A DNA stretch of 41,164 nucleotides from Lachnospiraceae bacterium (GTDB taxonomy: Bacteria > Bacillota > Clostridia > Lachnospirales > Lachnospiraceae), in NCBI GenBank assembly GCA_022792295.1, contig JAAWAR010000073.1, positions 1-41,164 of the forward strand. Direction: 5' to 3'. This document shows positions 16,139 through 24,273 of this stretch, one piece after another; within the stretch, counting starts at the first letter, position 1; each line of letters begins with the position of its first letter. The notes below the pieces were generated by a model. It was not told where the DNA came from. It saw nothing but the letters and a program-made list of their open reading frames with translations, and searched no databases. Both the position numbers and the translations under genes were made by a program.

Positions 16139-17461
16139 GTGGGCAGCTTTATATCCAATACCGGCAGCCAGCAAAAGGAAATGCTTGAGAAGGCCGGGTA
16201 TGCAAATTTTGACGCTCTGTTTGAGGGGATCCCGCGCGAGGTCTTTTTAAAGGACGGGGTACAGATCCCTTCCGGCCTTTCAGAGCTTGAGACATGTGAA
16301 AGAATGGAGGAGATGGCAGGCAAAAACACCGTTTTCCGCCATGTTTTCCGCGGCGCCGGCTCTTATCGCCATTACATCCCGGCCATCGTAAAGAGCGTGA
16401 CGGCGAAGGAGGATTTTCTGACTGCCTATACGCCGTATCAGGCGGAGATCAGCCAGGGTAATCTTCAGTCGATTTTTGAATTTCAGACCATGATCTGTGA
16501 GCTGACGGGGCTCGACGTCGCCAATGCATCCGTATATGACGGGGCGACGGCCGCTGCCGAGAGCATTTTCATGTGCAAAGAGCGCCGGCGTACCAAGGCA
16601 TATGTCTCGGCTGCCGTACAGCCGCAGGTACTCGCGGTCATGAAGACATATTGTTACGGAAGGGATACGGAGCTTATCGTGATCCCTGAAAAGGATGGCG
16701 TGACCGATCTGGCTGCCCTTGCCTCTATGATGGATGAGACGTCGGCGGCATGTTTTTATCTCCAGCAGCCCAATTATTACGGGCTCCTTGAGGACGCGGA
16801 AGCGGCCGGCCGTCTGGTTCATGAAAAGGGCGCGAAATTTATCATGGGATGCAATCCGATCGCCCTGGCAATCATGAAGACACCGGCGGAATGCGGGGCC
16901 GACGTGGCGGTCGGCGAGGGCCAGCCATTAGGGCTTTCCATGGGCTTTGGCGGGCCGTATCTGGGCTTTATGGCGGCGTCGAAGGAGATGATGCGCAAGC
17001 TTCCCGGCAGGATTGTCGGAGAGACCACAGACAGCGAAGGAAAGCGCGGTTTCGTCCTGACACTGCAGGCCAGGGAGCAGCATATCCGCCGTGAAAAAGC
17101 AAGCAGCAATATCTGCTCAAACCAGGCGCTGTGTGCCCTGACTGCCTCCGTTTATCTTTCCGCCATGGGGCCGGCCGGCCTGGCCGATGTGGCGAAGCTT
17201 TGCACCTCAAAGGCCCATTACCTCCAAAATGAGCTTAAAAAAGCGGGGCTGCCTCCGGCTCATGACAGGCTGTTTTTCCATGAGTTTGTCACAAAATGTC
17301 CGGTCCCGGCCGGGACACTTACGGCGCGTCTGGAGGAGAAGGGATATTTGGGCGGCCTGCCGCTTTCCGATAATCGGATCCTGTGGTGTGTGACGGAGAT
17401 GAATACAAAGACAGAGATGGATGCACTTGTGCAGCTTGTAAAGGAGGTGGCTTCGGTATGA
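16139..17461 (+). CDS. gcvPA: glycine dehydrogenase (decarboxylating) subunit 1
   Basis: N-terminal half of the two-gene glycine decarboxylase found in Firmicutes; with GcvPB it forms the PLP-dependent P-protein that decarboxylates glycine. I start it at GTG 16139, which has AGGAGG (16125-16130) 8 nt upstream and gives 440 aa, normal for this subunit. The longer frame back to 16016 would overlap gcvH and add an uncharacteristic basic leader. Typical segments are [46 protein letters not shown] and [20 protein letters not shown]. The TGA overlaps gcvPB by 4 nt. Confidence 0.95.
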   Translation: MGSFISNTGSQQKEMLEKAGYANFDALFEGIPREVFLKDGVQIPSGLSELETCERMEEMAGKNTVFRHVFRGAGSYRHYIPAIVKSVTAKEDFLTAYTPYQAEISQGNLQSIFEFQTMICELTGLDVANASVYDGATAAAESIFMCKERRRTKAYVSAAVQPQVLAVMKTYCYGRDTELIVIPEKDGVTDLAALASMMDETSAACFYLQQPNYYGLLEDAEAAGRLVHEKGAKFIMGCNPIALAIMKTPAECGADVAVGEGQPLGLSMGFGGPYLGFMAASKEMMRKLPGRIVGETTDSEGKRGFVLTLQAREQHIRREKASSNICSNQALCALTASVYLSAMGPAGLADVAKLCTSKAHYLQNELKKAGLPPAHDRLFFHEFVTKCPVPAGTLTARLEEKGYLGGLPLSDNRILWCVTEMNTKTEMDALVQLVKEVASV

Positions 17462-18888
17462 AACTGATTTTTGAGCGCAGCGTGCCCGGACGGCGATGCA
17501 GCATTCTGCCGCCATGCGACGTGCCGGAGACGGATTTAGGCGAATTTGGCCGGACAAGAGAGCTTCATCTGCCGGAGGTGTCGGAAAACGATATAAGCCG
17601 CCACTATACGGAGCTCGCGAAGGAGACGCATGGAGTCAATGACGGGCAGTACCCGCTCGGCTCCTGTACGATGAAATACAATCCGAAGATCAATGAATAT
17701 ACGGCCTTTTTGCCGGGCTTTGCCAGTGTGCATCCCTTGCAGCCGGAGCGCACGGTTCAAGGCTGCTTGGAGGTCCTTCATACGGCAGAGAAGCTGTTTG
17801 GGGAGATCACCGGCATGGATGCCATGACGTTTGAACCCGCGGCCGGAGCCCACGGCGAATTTACCGGACTCCTCCTAATCAAGGCGTACCATGACCATCG
17901 CGGCGATACGAAACGTACCAAGATCATCGTCCCTGACTCTGCGCACGGGACTAACCCGGCAAGCGCCGTCATGGCCGGTTTTACGGTCGTGAATATTCCG
18001 TCCACAGAAGATGGATTCGTGGATCTTGATGCTCTGCGGGCCGCCGTTGGAGAGGATACGGCGGGTCTGATGCTTACCAACCCGAACACGGTCGGCCTCT
18101 TTGATAAAAACATTCTTACAATCACAAAAATTGTCCACGAGGCGGGCGGCCTCAATTATTATGACGGGGCGAACTTAAATGCTGTTATGGGAGTCGCCCG
18201 GCCAGGAGACATGGGCTTTGATGTGGTTCATTTAAACCTTCACAAGACCTTTTCCACGCCTCATGGCGGCGGCGGCCCGGGAAGCGGTCCGGTCGGCTGC
18301 AAGGCGTTTCTAAAAGAGTATCTTCCGGGCGTGAGTGTGCTGCAGACGCCTTCAGGATATTCCTTTGGGCCCTATGCGGATTCCATCGGGAGCGTAAAGG
18401 CGTTTTACGGCAATTTCCTTGTCGTGGTTAAGGCACTTACCTATGTCCTGATGCTGGGACATGAGGGAATCCGGGAGGCCAGCCGGAACGCAGTCTTAAA
18501 TGCCAACTATATCCGTACCAGCCTGACGGGCGCCTATGACATGGCCTATGACGAGACATGCATGCATGAATTTGTCATGAGCCTGGAACAAGAGAAGAAC
18601 GAAAGCCTGGTCAGTGCGATGGATGTTGCCAAATCCCTTCTGGATTATGGGATTCATCCGCCTACGATGTATTTCCCGCTGATCGTTCATGAGGCCCTGA
18701 TGGTGGAGCCGACCGAGACGGAGTCAAAGGAGACGCTTGACGAGCTGATCCATGCTTTCTTAGAAATCCATGAGAAGGCGAAGAACGATCCCGCGTACGT
18801 GCAGGCCGCCCCGCATACCACGGCTGTAAAGAGAATGGACGAGGTACAGGCGGCGAGAAATCCGAGGCTGCGCTATGTCTTTGCGTGA
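17458..18888 (+). CDS. gcvPB: glycine dehydrogenase (decarboxylating) subunit 2
   Basis: PLP-carrying half of the P-protein, 476 aa. The cofactor lysine is K263 in [36 protein letters not shown] and [16 protein letters not shown] are highly conserved family segments. AAGGAGGTGG (17440-17449) sits 8 nt before ATG 17458, and the ATGA overlap couples its translation to gcvPA, as expected for 1:1 subunits. Confidence 0.97.
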   Translation: MKLIFERSVPGRRCSILPPCDVPETDLGEFGRTRELHLPEVSENDISRHYTELAKETHGVNDGQYPLGSCTMKYNPKINEYTAFLPGFASVHPLQPERTVQGCLEVLHTAEKLFGEITGMDAMTFEPAAGAHGEFTGLLLIKAYHDHRGDTKRTKIIVPDSAHGTNPASAVMAGFTVVNIPSTEDGFVDLDALRAAVGEDTAGLMLTNPNTVGLFDKNILTITKIVHEAGGLNYYDGANLNAVMGVARPGDMGFDVVHLNLHKTFSTPHGGGGPGSGPVGCKAFLKEYLPGVSVLQTPSGYSFGPYADSIGSVKAFYGNFLVVVKALTYVLMLGHEGIREASRNAVLNANYIRTSLTGAYDMAYDETCMHEFVMSLEQEKNESLVSAMDVAKSLLDYGIHPPTMYFPLIVHEALMVEPTETESKETLDELIHAFLEIHEKAKNDPAYVQAAPHTTAVKRMDEVQAARNPRLRYVFA

Positions 18889-19867
18889 GCTTTCCTGCCA
18901 CATAAGCGATTCGGTAAACCCGTACCACAACATTGCCCTGGAGGAATACCTGCTGCGGCATGCGGCGCCGGGAGAATGCATTCTGTATCTGTGGCAGAAC
19001 CGTAAAACGGTCGTGATCGGTTATAACCAGAATGCATGGAAGGAGTGCCGCGTTAGGGAACTGGAGGCGGACGGCGGGTATCTGGCCCGCCGTCTGTCCG
19101 GAGGCGGTGCGGTATTCCATGACATGGGGAATCTGAATTTTACATTCCTGATCCGTTCTGCAGATTATAACGCCGCGAGGCAGGCCGAGGTTATTTTAAA
19201 AGCCGTACAGTCTTTTGGAATTCCGGCGGTGCGCGACGGGCGCAACGATCTGACTGCGGATGGCCGGAAATTCTCCGGAAACGCCTTCTACCGGACGGGA
19301 GATTTCTGCTGCCATCACGGCACCATCCTGATTCGGGCGGACAAGGGAGAGATGGAGCACTATCTGCGTGTGTCGGAAAAGAAGCTGCAGTCCAAGGGCG
19401 TGGATTCCGTAAAGAGCCGGGTCGTCAATCTCTGTGAATACGTTCCGGATATGCAGATTTCTGACATGCAGGACGCTCTTATACGGGTGTTTGGGGAGGT
19501 CTTTGGCCTAAAGCCCGCGGATTTTCCCGCATCCAGGATTTTGACGGAGGAGATTGAGGAGGGGGCCCGCCGGTTCAAGTCCTGGGAATGGCGTTTTGGA
19601 CGGAGGATCCCGTTCCAGTATGAGACGGCCAAAAAGCTTTCCTGGGGGGAAGTCCTGGTGCGGTTTCATGTGACGGGCGGCGTCGTAAAGGAGGCGGCCG
19701 TGTGGTCAGACTGCCTCGATGCAGAGTTCCCGGGACTTGCCAAAGAGGCACTTGTGGGAACCTGTTATGGTTCTGAAGAATGGGAAGAACTCCCTGAAAC
19801 AATGGAAAATGAGGCGCACAGAGAAATGATGGCAGAGCTGGTCTGCTGCCTCAGGGAGGAGAATTAA
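18875..19867 (+). CDS. lplA: lipoate-protein ligase A
   Basis: 330-aa ligase that activates free lipoate with ATP and attaches it to lipoyl-domain lysines, here most likely K64 of GcvH. Present are the N-terminal NIALEEYLL, the lipoate/ATP loop [12 protein letters not shown] (72-83), the catalytic lysine K132 in [11 protein letters not shown], and a C-terminal accessory domain (about 240-330) that includes SWEWRFGR. The start lies inside the last 14 nt of gcvPB with GAGG 7 nt upstream. Placement within the operon suggests a dedicated role and reliance on lipoate salvage; lipoate synthesis genes are not in the window. Confidence 0.94.
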   Translation: MSLRELSCHISDSVNPYHNIALEEYLLRHAAPGECILYLWQNRKTVVIGYNQNAWKECRVRELEADGGYLARRLSGGGAVFHDMGNLNFTFLIRSADYNAARQAEVILKAVQSFGIPAVRDGRNDLTADGRKFSGNAFYRTGDFCCHHGTILIRADKGEMEHYLRVSEKKLQSKGVDSVKSRVVNLCEYVPDMQISDMQDALIRVFGEVFGLKPADFPASRILTEEIEEGARRFKSWEWRFGRRIPFQYETAKKLSWGEVLVRFHVTGGVVKEAAVWSDCLDAEFPGLAKEALVGTCYGSEEWEELPETMENEAHREMMAELVCCLREEN

Positions 19868-21318
19868 TGGAACAGATCTATGATTTGCTGGTGATCGGGG
19901 CCGGGCCTGGCGGGTATCTTGCCGCGTCGAGGGCGGCCGGGCTTAAAAAGACAGTGGCCGTTGTCGAGAAGCGCGAGCTGGGCGGAACCTGCTTAAACCG
20001 CGGCTGTATCCCGACGAAGGCGCTTTTGCACAGCACGGAGACATTCCGCGGGATTTCTGCGGCGGCCTCTCTGGGAGTTCGATGCACGCAGGCAGAGTTT
20101 GTGCCGGAGAGCTTCTGGCAGTATAAGGACACGGTCCTTACCGCGCTGCGCGGAGGGATCGAGCAGCTTTTAAAAAGGCAGAACATAGCGGTGTATAACG
20201 GGCACGGGACTGTCACAGGCGCAGACGGCCATGTCATTTCTGTCGAGGTCCGTGCAGAGAATGGGGAGAAAACCGTGCTCCGGGCGGCAAACGTTCTGGT
20301 CGCTGTAGGCTCCCGCCCGGCGCTTCTTCCGATCCCGGGGGCCTCATCCGCCGGAGTGATGAACAGCGATACCGTGTTGAATGAAAACCGGCTCGGCGCG
20401 GACAAAAAGAGTGTCTATCAAAGCATTATCATCATCGGCGGCGGAGTGATCGGCATGGAGATGGCTACGGCTTATTCGAATCTGGGAAACCGGGTGACTG
20501 TGGTCGAGGCCATGGACCGGATTCTTTTTGGGATGGATAAAGAGATCGCCCAGAATCTTCGAATGATCTTAAAAAAGCGCGGTGTTGAGCTCGTCACTTC
20601 TGCCTCCGTGAAGGAAATTATTCCGGAAAACGGCGGATTTTTATGCCGGTATGCAGGAAAGAACCGGCAGGGCGAGGAAGAAGTCAAAAGCGTATCAGCC
20701 GAGGGGCTTTTGATTTCTGCGGGCAGGAAGCCGGAGACAGAGGGCCTTTTTTCGGATGCGTTTTTGGGAAAATCCGATTGGGCCGAAAAGCTCTGGACGG
20801 ACCGGGGGTTTTTGAAGGTAGACAAGAATTTTCAGACGGCGATTCCTGGCGTTTACGCGGCGGGAGATGTCATTGGGGGAATCCAGCTCGCTCATGCGGC
20901 CACGGCAGAGAGTTTTCGGGCGATTGAGAATATGTTTTCGCTGCCGCATTCCCAGGAGCTTTCTGTTATCCCGGCCTGTATCTATACGGACCCGGAGATT
21001 GCCTGTGTCGGACTTACGGCCGATGAGGCGAAAAATGCCGGAATAGAGGCCGTAACGGGTAAGTATATCATGTCTGTCAACGGGAAATCGGCCCTGACTA
21101 TGCAGGAGAGGGGCTTTATCAAGCTGGTGGCAGAAAAGGAGAGCGGCCGCCTTCTGGGCGCGCAGCTTATGTGCGCGCGGGCCACCGATATGATCGGAGA
21201 GCTGGGCCTTGCGGTTGTTAAGGGGCTGACAACAAAGGATCTTGCCTCGGCTGTGGCGGCGCATCCGACCTTCGCAGAGGGAATTATGGAGGCGGCGCTG
21301 GGAATGTGCGAGAAGTAG
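19867..21318 (+). CDS. lpdA: dihydrolipoyl dehydrogenase (glycine cleavage L-protein)
   Basis: FAD flavoprotein that reoxidises dihydrolipoyl GcvH with NAD+. The 483-aa protein has the FAD-binding GAGPGGYLAA, redox cysteines C42 and C47 in GGTCLNRGCIPTKAL, an NAD-binding IIIGGGVIGMEMA, a second FAD segment GVYAAGDVIGG, and the catalytic His-Glu pair in AAHPTFAEGIMEA at the C-terminal dimer interface. Its ATG overlaps the lplA TAA by one base. It is the last gene of the operon, so this organism probably keeps a gcv-specific L-protein. Confidence 0.96.
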   Translation: MEQIYDLLVIGAGPGGYLAASRAAGLKKTVAVVEKRELGGTCLNRGCIPTKALLHSTETFRGISAAASLGVRCTQAEFVPESFWQYKDTVLTALRGGIEQLLKRQNIAVYNGHGTVTGADGHVISVEVRAENGEKTVLRAANVLVAVGSRPALLPIPGASSAGVMNSDTVLNENRLGADKKSVYQSIIIIGGGVIGMEMATAYSNLGNRVTVVEAMDRILFGMDKEIAQNLRMILKKRGVELVTSASVKEIIPENGGFLCRYAGKNRQGEEEVKSVSAEGLLISAGRKPETEGLFSDAFLGKSDWAEKLWTDRGFLKVDKNFQTAIPGVYAAGDVIGGIQLAHAATAESFRAIENMFSLPHSQELSVIPACIYTDPEIACVGLTADEAKNAGIEAVTGKYIMSVNGKSALTMQERGFIKLVAEKESGRLLGAQLMCARATDMIGELGLAVVKGLTTKDLASAVAAHPTFAEGIMEAALGMCEK

Positions 21319-21350
21319 AGGTGTGTTAGGGAGCCCCTGGAAATTTACGG

Positions 21351-21382
21351 GGGAGGCGGCCTGACAGGCGGCCTCCCTGTTT
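21351..21382 (+). terminator. terminator after the gcv operon
   Basis: Hairpin GGGAGGC (21351-21357) with GCCTCCC (21371-21377), extended inwards by GCCT/AGGC across a G-G mismatch. The stem is very GC-rich but followed only by TGTTT. It is a reasonable end for the gcv transcript 33 nt after lpdA. Confidence 0.6.
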
Positions 21383-21559
21383 CGTATCCAATCCGGTCGG
21401 GACTGCCGGGACGACGAAATGCAAAGGCCGTTCTGCCCCCTGCAGGCCGATGGGAGAGTGCGTGGTTCTTGGCGGCAGATCGAAATTTAGGCAGGCCATT
21501 TGGCGAAATGGAATCCGGTCAGTACATGCGTGTGCTGACACACTATAGAAGGAGGGGCT

Positions 21560-22252
21560 ATGAGCAGAATGAATTTTACCCTGCAGACAAAAACGGGGGA
21601 CCAGCCGTTTGAGCTGGAGTATGAGAGAGTCTTTGCCATCGGCTATGCAGGCCGCAATCTGGAAAAGACCATGGAGCACATTAAAGAGCTGGAGCGTGAT
21701 CTGGGTGTTCCGGCTCCAAAAAAGATCCCGACAATTTTCCAGTGCGGAAATTATCTTCTGACACAGGAAAAGGAGCTCGTGTTCGTCGGGGAAAAGAGCT
21801 GCGGCGAGGTCGAGTATGTGATCGTTGTGAAGGAAAGAAGGCTCTATATCGGACTGGGAAGTGATCATACGGATCGCGAACTGGAGGCAGCCAGCGTCCC
21901 GAAGGCAAAGCAGATTTGTGCGAAACCGATCTGTCCGGTGCTCTGGCCGTATGAGGAGGTAAAGGATCACTGGGATCAGATCCTTCTGCGCTCCTGGCAG
22001 ACCCTGAACGGAAAGGAAACCGCCTATCAAGAGGGCAGTCTGGCGGACATTCTTTCGGCTGACGTGATTTTAAAGGAATTAAACGAGCGTGTCGGTGAGA
22101 TCGACAACTGTGTGATTTTTTCGGGGACGGTTCCGGTGTTAAACGGGTTCCATTATGGGACAAATTTCCGCTGTGAGATGGAGGACCCAGTGCTGGGCCG
22201 GAAGCTTACCTGCGACTATGATGTGATCGCAATCAGCGAGGAGGACCGATAG
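21560..22252 (+). CDS. DUF2848 family protein
   Basis: 230-aa cytosolic protein matching the DUF2848 family by its conserved segments: IGYAGRN near residue 30, VFVGEKSCGEVEYV, the acidic/histidine GLGSDHTDRELE, KPICPVLWPYEEV, and C-terminal GFHYGTNFRCEMEDP. The DHTDRE cluster and the late HYG histidine are candidates for a metal or substrate site, but no activity is established for the family. GGAGG precedes ATG 21560. It follows a hairpin and is followed by a terminator, so it looks monocistronic. A long antisense frame over it has no recognisable features. Confidence 0.75.
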   Translation: MSRMNFTLQTKTGDQPFELEYERVFAIGYAGRNLEKTMEHIKELERDLGVPAPKKIPTIFQCGNYLLTQEKELVFVGEKSCGEVEYVIVVKERRLYIGLGSDHTDRELEAASVPKAKQICAKPICPVLWPYEEVKDHWDQILLRSWQTLNGKETAYQEGSLADILSADVILKELNERVGEIDNCVIFSGTVPVLNGFHYGTNFRCEMEDPVLGRKLTCDYDVIAISEEDR

Positions 22253-22357
22253 ATAAAACGAATTATACGTACAGTATTTGTGCCGGCATCGCTATCAGGC
22301 TTGCTGACCGGCTGCCGGGAAGACAAAAGCGGACAGGCGGGCGCCCGGCTGGTATAG
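22253..22357 (+). pseudogene. lipoprotein signal-peptide remnant
   Basis: Directly after the DUF2848 stop, an open frame reads KRIIRTVFVPASLSG then LLTGC, a plausible lipobox with Cys after a basic/hydrophobic leader, followed by a few hydrophilic residues and TAG. The frame has ATA where a start codon would be expected and no ribosome-binding site. It may be the eroded start of a lipoprotein gene, or chance. Confidence 0.25.
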
Positions 22358-22389
22358 GGCGGCATTCCCAAGCCTGAGATATTTGACCG

Positions 22390-22425
22390 AACGGCTATAT
22401 CCTTTCGAGGGATATAGCCGTTTGT
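22390..22425 (+). terminator. intrinsic terminator
   Basis: Perfect 13-bp stem AACGGCTATATCC (22390-22402) with GGATATAGCCGTT (22410-22422), a 7-nt loop, then TTTGTTTG. It ends the DUF2848 transcript. Confidence 0.85.
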
Positions 22426-22458
22426 TTGACTGTCTTGCAGGCAGCTCTTTTTAATCTA

Positions 22459-22510
22459 AAACAAAAAAGGAGTTTGGAAAGGTATACCTTTCCAAACTCC
22501 TTTTTTGTTT
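22459..22510. terminator. perfect 52-bp palindrome, bidirectional terminator
   Basis: Positions 22459-22484 and 22485-22510 are exact reverse complements, with no spacer, centred on GGTATACC. The outer parts are A-rich on the left and T-rich on the right (six A / six T), so the RNA hairpin would end in a U-tract on either strand. It separates the metabolic region from the polysaccharide locus. Confidence 0.85.
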
Positions 22511-22638
22511 CTGTATCTTTCCCTAATCTAACACAAATACGTTGATTTTGCAACACCTTTTGACAAGAAAATAAAGGAAATGGCCGTTTTGAAAAGCTAT
22601 AGGTTTACAGACTTCAGGTGAAGGAAAGGGGGAGCGGC

Positions 22639-23187
22639 GTGCCGCATACAAACCAGGATATCCGAAGAAATCCGCCTGTACGGCCGGAGCTGAGCCGGAA
22701 CGAATATTTGCAGCTTTTGCGTACGGCAAAGGCCCTCGGCAAGGAGCGGCTATACCTTTTGGTAAAGCTGTTTGCAGCCACGGGGATCACGGTGCAGGAG
22801 CTTCCCAAAGTGACGGTAGAAGCCGTGGAGGAGAGGAGGCTCGTCTGCTCACATAATCATGTGAAGGAGATTGTGCGCCTGCCGGAATGCTTAAGAAAAG
22901 AATTGTTGAGTTTTGCGCACCGGAGCGGCTGTTCTTCGGGACCGATTTTTCAGACGCGGGCCGGCGGGCCGATGAACCGGACGCATATCTCGACGGCGAT
23001 TCGCAGGCTGTGCACGGAGGCCGAGATAGCAGAGGAGAAGGGAAATCCGCGGTGCTTAAAGCGTCTCTATCAGAATACACGGACGGGGATCGAAAACAAT
23101 GTGGCTCTGTTAATTGATCAGGCGATGGAGAGGCAGTTTGAGCAGGAGCAGCTTGAGGCCGGTTGGGAGCAGGAAGATGGATCATAA
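22639..23187 (+). CDS. integrase-like protein lacking catalytic residues
   Basis: 182-aa protein resembling the catalytic domain of tyrosine recombinases without an N-terminal core-binding domain. ELSRNEYLQLLRTAKALGKERLYLLVKLFAATGI matches the start of that domain. The first catalytic Arg (usually TGxRxSEL) is Thr in ATGITVQEL, the HxLRH box is degenerate (NPRCLKRLYQ), and no tyrosine nucleophile is seen at the expected place. Recombination is therefore unlikely; DNA binding or regulation remains possible. I prefer GTG 22639, which has AAAGGGGGAG upstream, over GTG 22618. It overlaps the next gene by 11 nt and so is coupled to the polysaccharide operon. Confidence 0.65.
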   Translation: MPHTNQDIRRNPPVRPELSRNEYLQLLRTAKALGKERLYLLVKLFAATGITVQELPKVTVEAVEERRLVCSHNHVKEIVRLPECLRKELLSFAHRSGCSSGPIFQTRAGGPMNRTHISTAIRRLCTEAEIAEEKGNPRCLKRLYQNTRTGIENNVALLIDQAMERQFEQEQLEAGWEQEDGS

Positions 23188-24262
23188 GGTTTTATCGGTT
23201 GTGGTGCCGATGTACCAGGCGGAGGCATATATAGAGAGATGTTTGGACTCATTTCTGGTATCGGAGCCAAAAGTGCTTGCGCGGGTGGAGATCCTAGTGA
23301 TTGATGACGGCGGGACAGATGGGGCGGCTGCGATTGCACAGACGTATGCGGAGAAATATCCAGATAGTTATAAGGTATTTCGTAAGGAAAACGGAGGGCA
23401 TGGTTCGGGGATCAATTATGGGATCGAACATGCGAAAGGAACGTATTTTAAGGTGGTAGACGCGGATGACTGGGTGGATACGGAGGCGTTTGGGACGCTG
23501 GTCAAAGGCCTTGAGAGACTCGAAGGGAGCAAAACGGACGTAGATGTAGTGTATACAGGGTTCCGTTGGGTCTTAGAGGGCGGACAAGCAGAGAGGCAAG
23601 GGCTCGTGCCTGAAAGACAGGGAATGAAGCGTACCGGATCCATATTCGAAAGACGGGCGGAGAGTGGGGAGCCATTTCAGAGTGTCGTATATGGGAAGCT
23701 GTATTCCTTTGACGAGGTGGCAGACTGTATTTATATGAAAATGCACCACATGACGATCCGGACAAAGATTTTAAAAGAGCATGCGATCCGTCTTGACGAG
23801 CACTGTTATTACGTAGATATGCAGTTTATCACCTTCCCGATTCCCTATGTGAAAACGATCTGTTTTCTGGACGAGTCGGTTTACCGGTATCGGATCGGAG
23901 TGCAGGGGCAGAGCGTGGCGATCAAAAGCATGCAGAGGAATGAGGAGAATTATAACCGGGTCATCCGGTCCCTGCTGGGCTTTTATTCTGGCCTGGGAAC
24001 AAGAATCCCCTGTTCGGAGGAAAAGCGGCGGTATATAGCGGCGCTGATTGCACGGATGGCGGCGGGAAAGGCAAAGATTCTGCTGAGTTTTCCGAAGGCA
24101 GACGGCAGAGTTAGGGAGTGGCGTGCATTTGACGAGATGCTGAAGGCGGAATATCCGGCAGTCTATAAGGCGAATCACAATTTGGCGCTTAGTCTTTTGA
24201 GAGTGACAAGATACAGGCTGTTTGACTGTCTGGGAGTGTATGTGAGAAGGCTTTATTCATAA
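23177..24262 (+). CDS. family 2 glycosyltransferase
   Basis: 361-aa cytosolic GT-A enzyme. The GT2 fold starts with VLSVVVPMYQAEAYIERCLDSFL, followed by VIDDGGTDGA, the GHGSGINYGIEHA segment, and the metal-binding VDADDW (DxD). The C-terminal third is helical and probably membrane-associated. It should transfer a sugar from a nucleotide donor to a lipid- or polymer-linked acceptor; donor and linkage cannot be predicted. The start at ATG 23177 lies inside the integrase-like gene, with GGGAG about 7 nt upstream. A longer frame from 23114 would add an unrelated Arg-rich leader. Confidence 0.88.
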   Translation: MDHKVLSVVVPMYQAEAYIERCLDSFLVSEPKVLARVEILVIDDGGTDGAAAIAQTYAEKYPDSYKVFRKENGGHGSGINYGIEHAKGTYFKVVDADDWVDTEAFGTLVKGLERLEGSKTDVDVVYTGFRWVLEGGQAERQGLVPERQGMKRTGSIFERRAESGEPFQSVVYGKLYSFDEVADCIYMKMHHMTIRTKILKEHAIRLDEHCYYVDMQFITFPIPYVKTICFLDESVYRYRIGVQGQSVAIKSMQRNEENYNRVIRSLLGFYSGLGTRIPCSEEKRRYIAALIARMAAGKAKILLSFPKADGRVREWRAFDEMLKAEYPAVYKANHNLALSLLRVTRYRLFDCLGVYVRRLYS

Positions 24263-24273
24263 GGAGAAAGAGA

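Noticed and set aside
21326-22030. 234-codon minus-strand frame
   Set aside because: It lies antisense to the DUF2848 gene, which has family motifs and a good ribosome-binding site; the antisense frame has neither.
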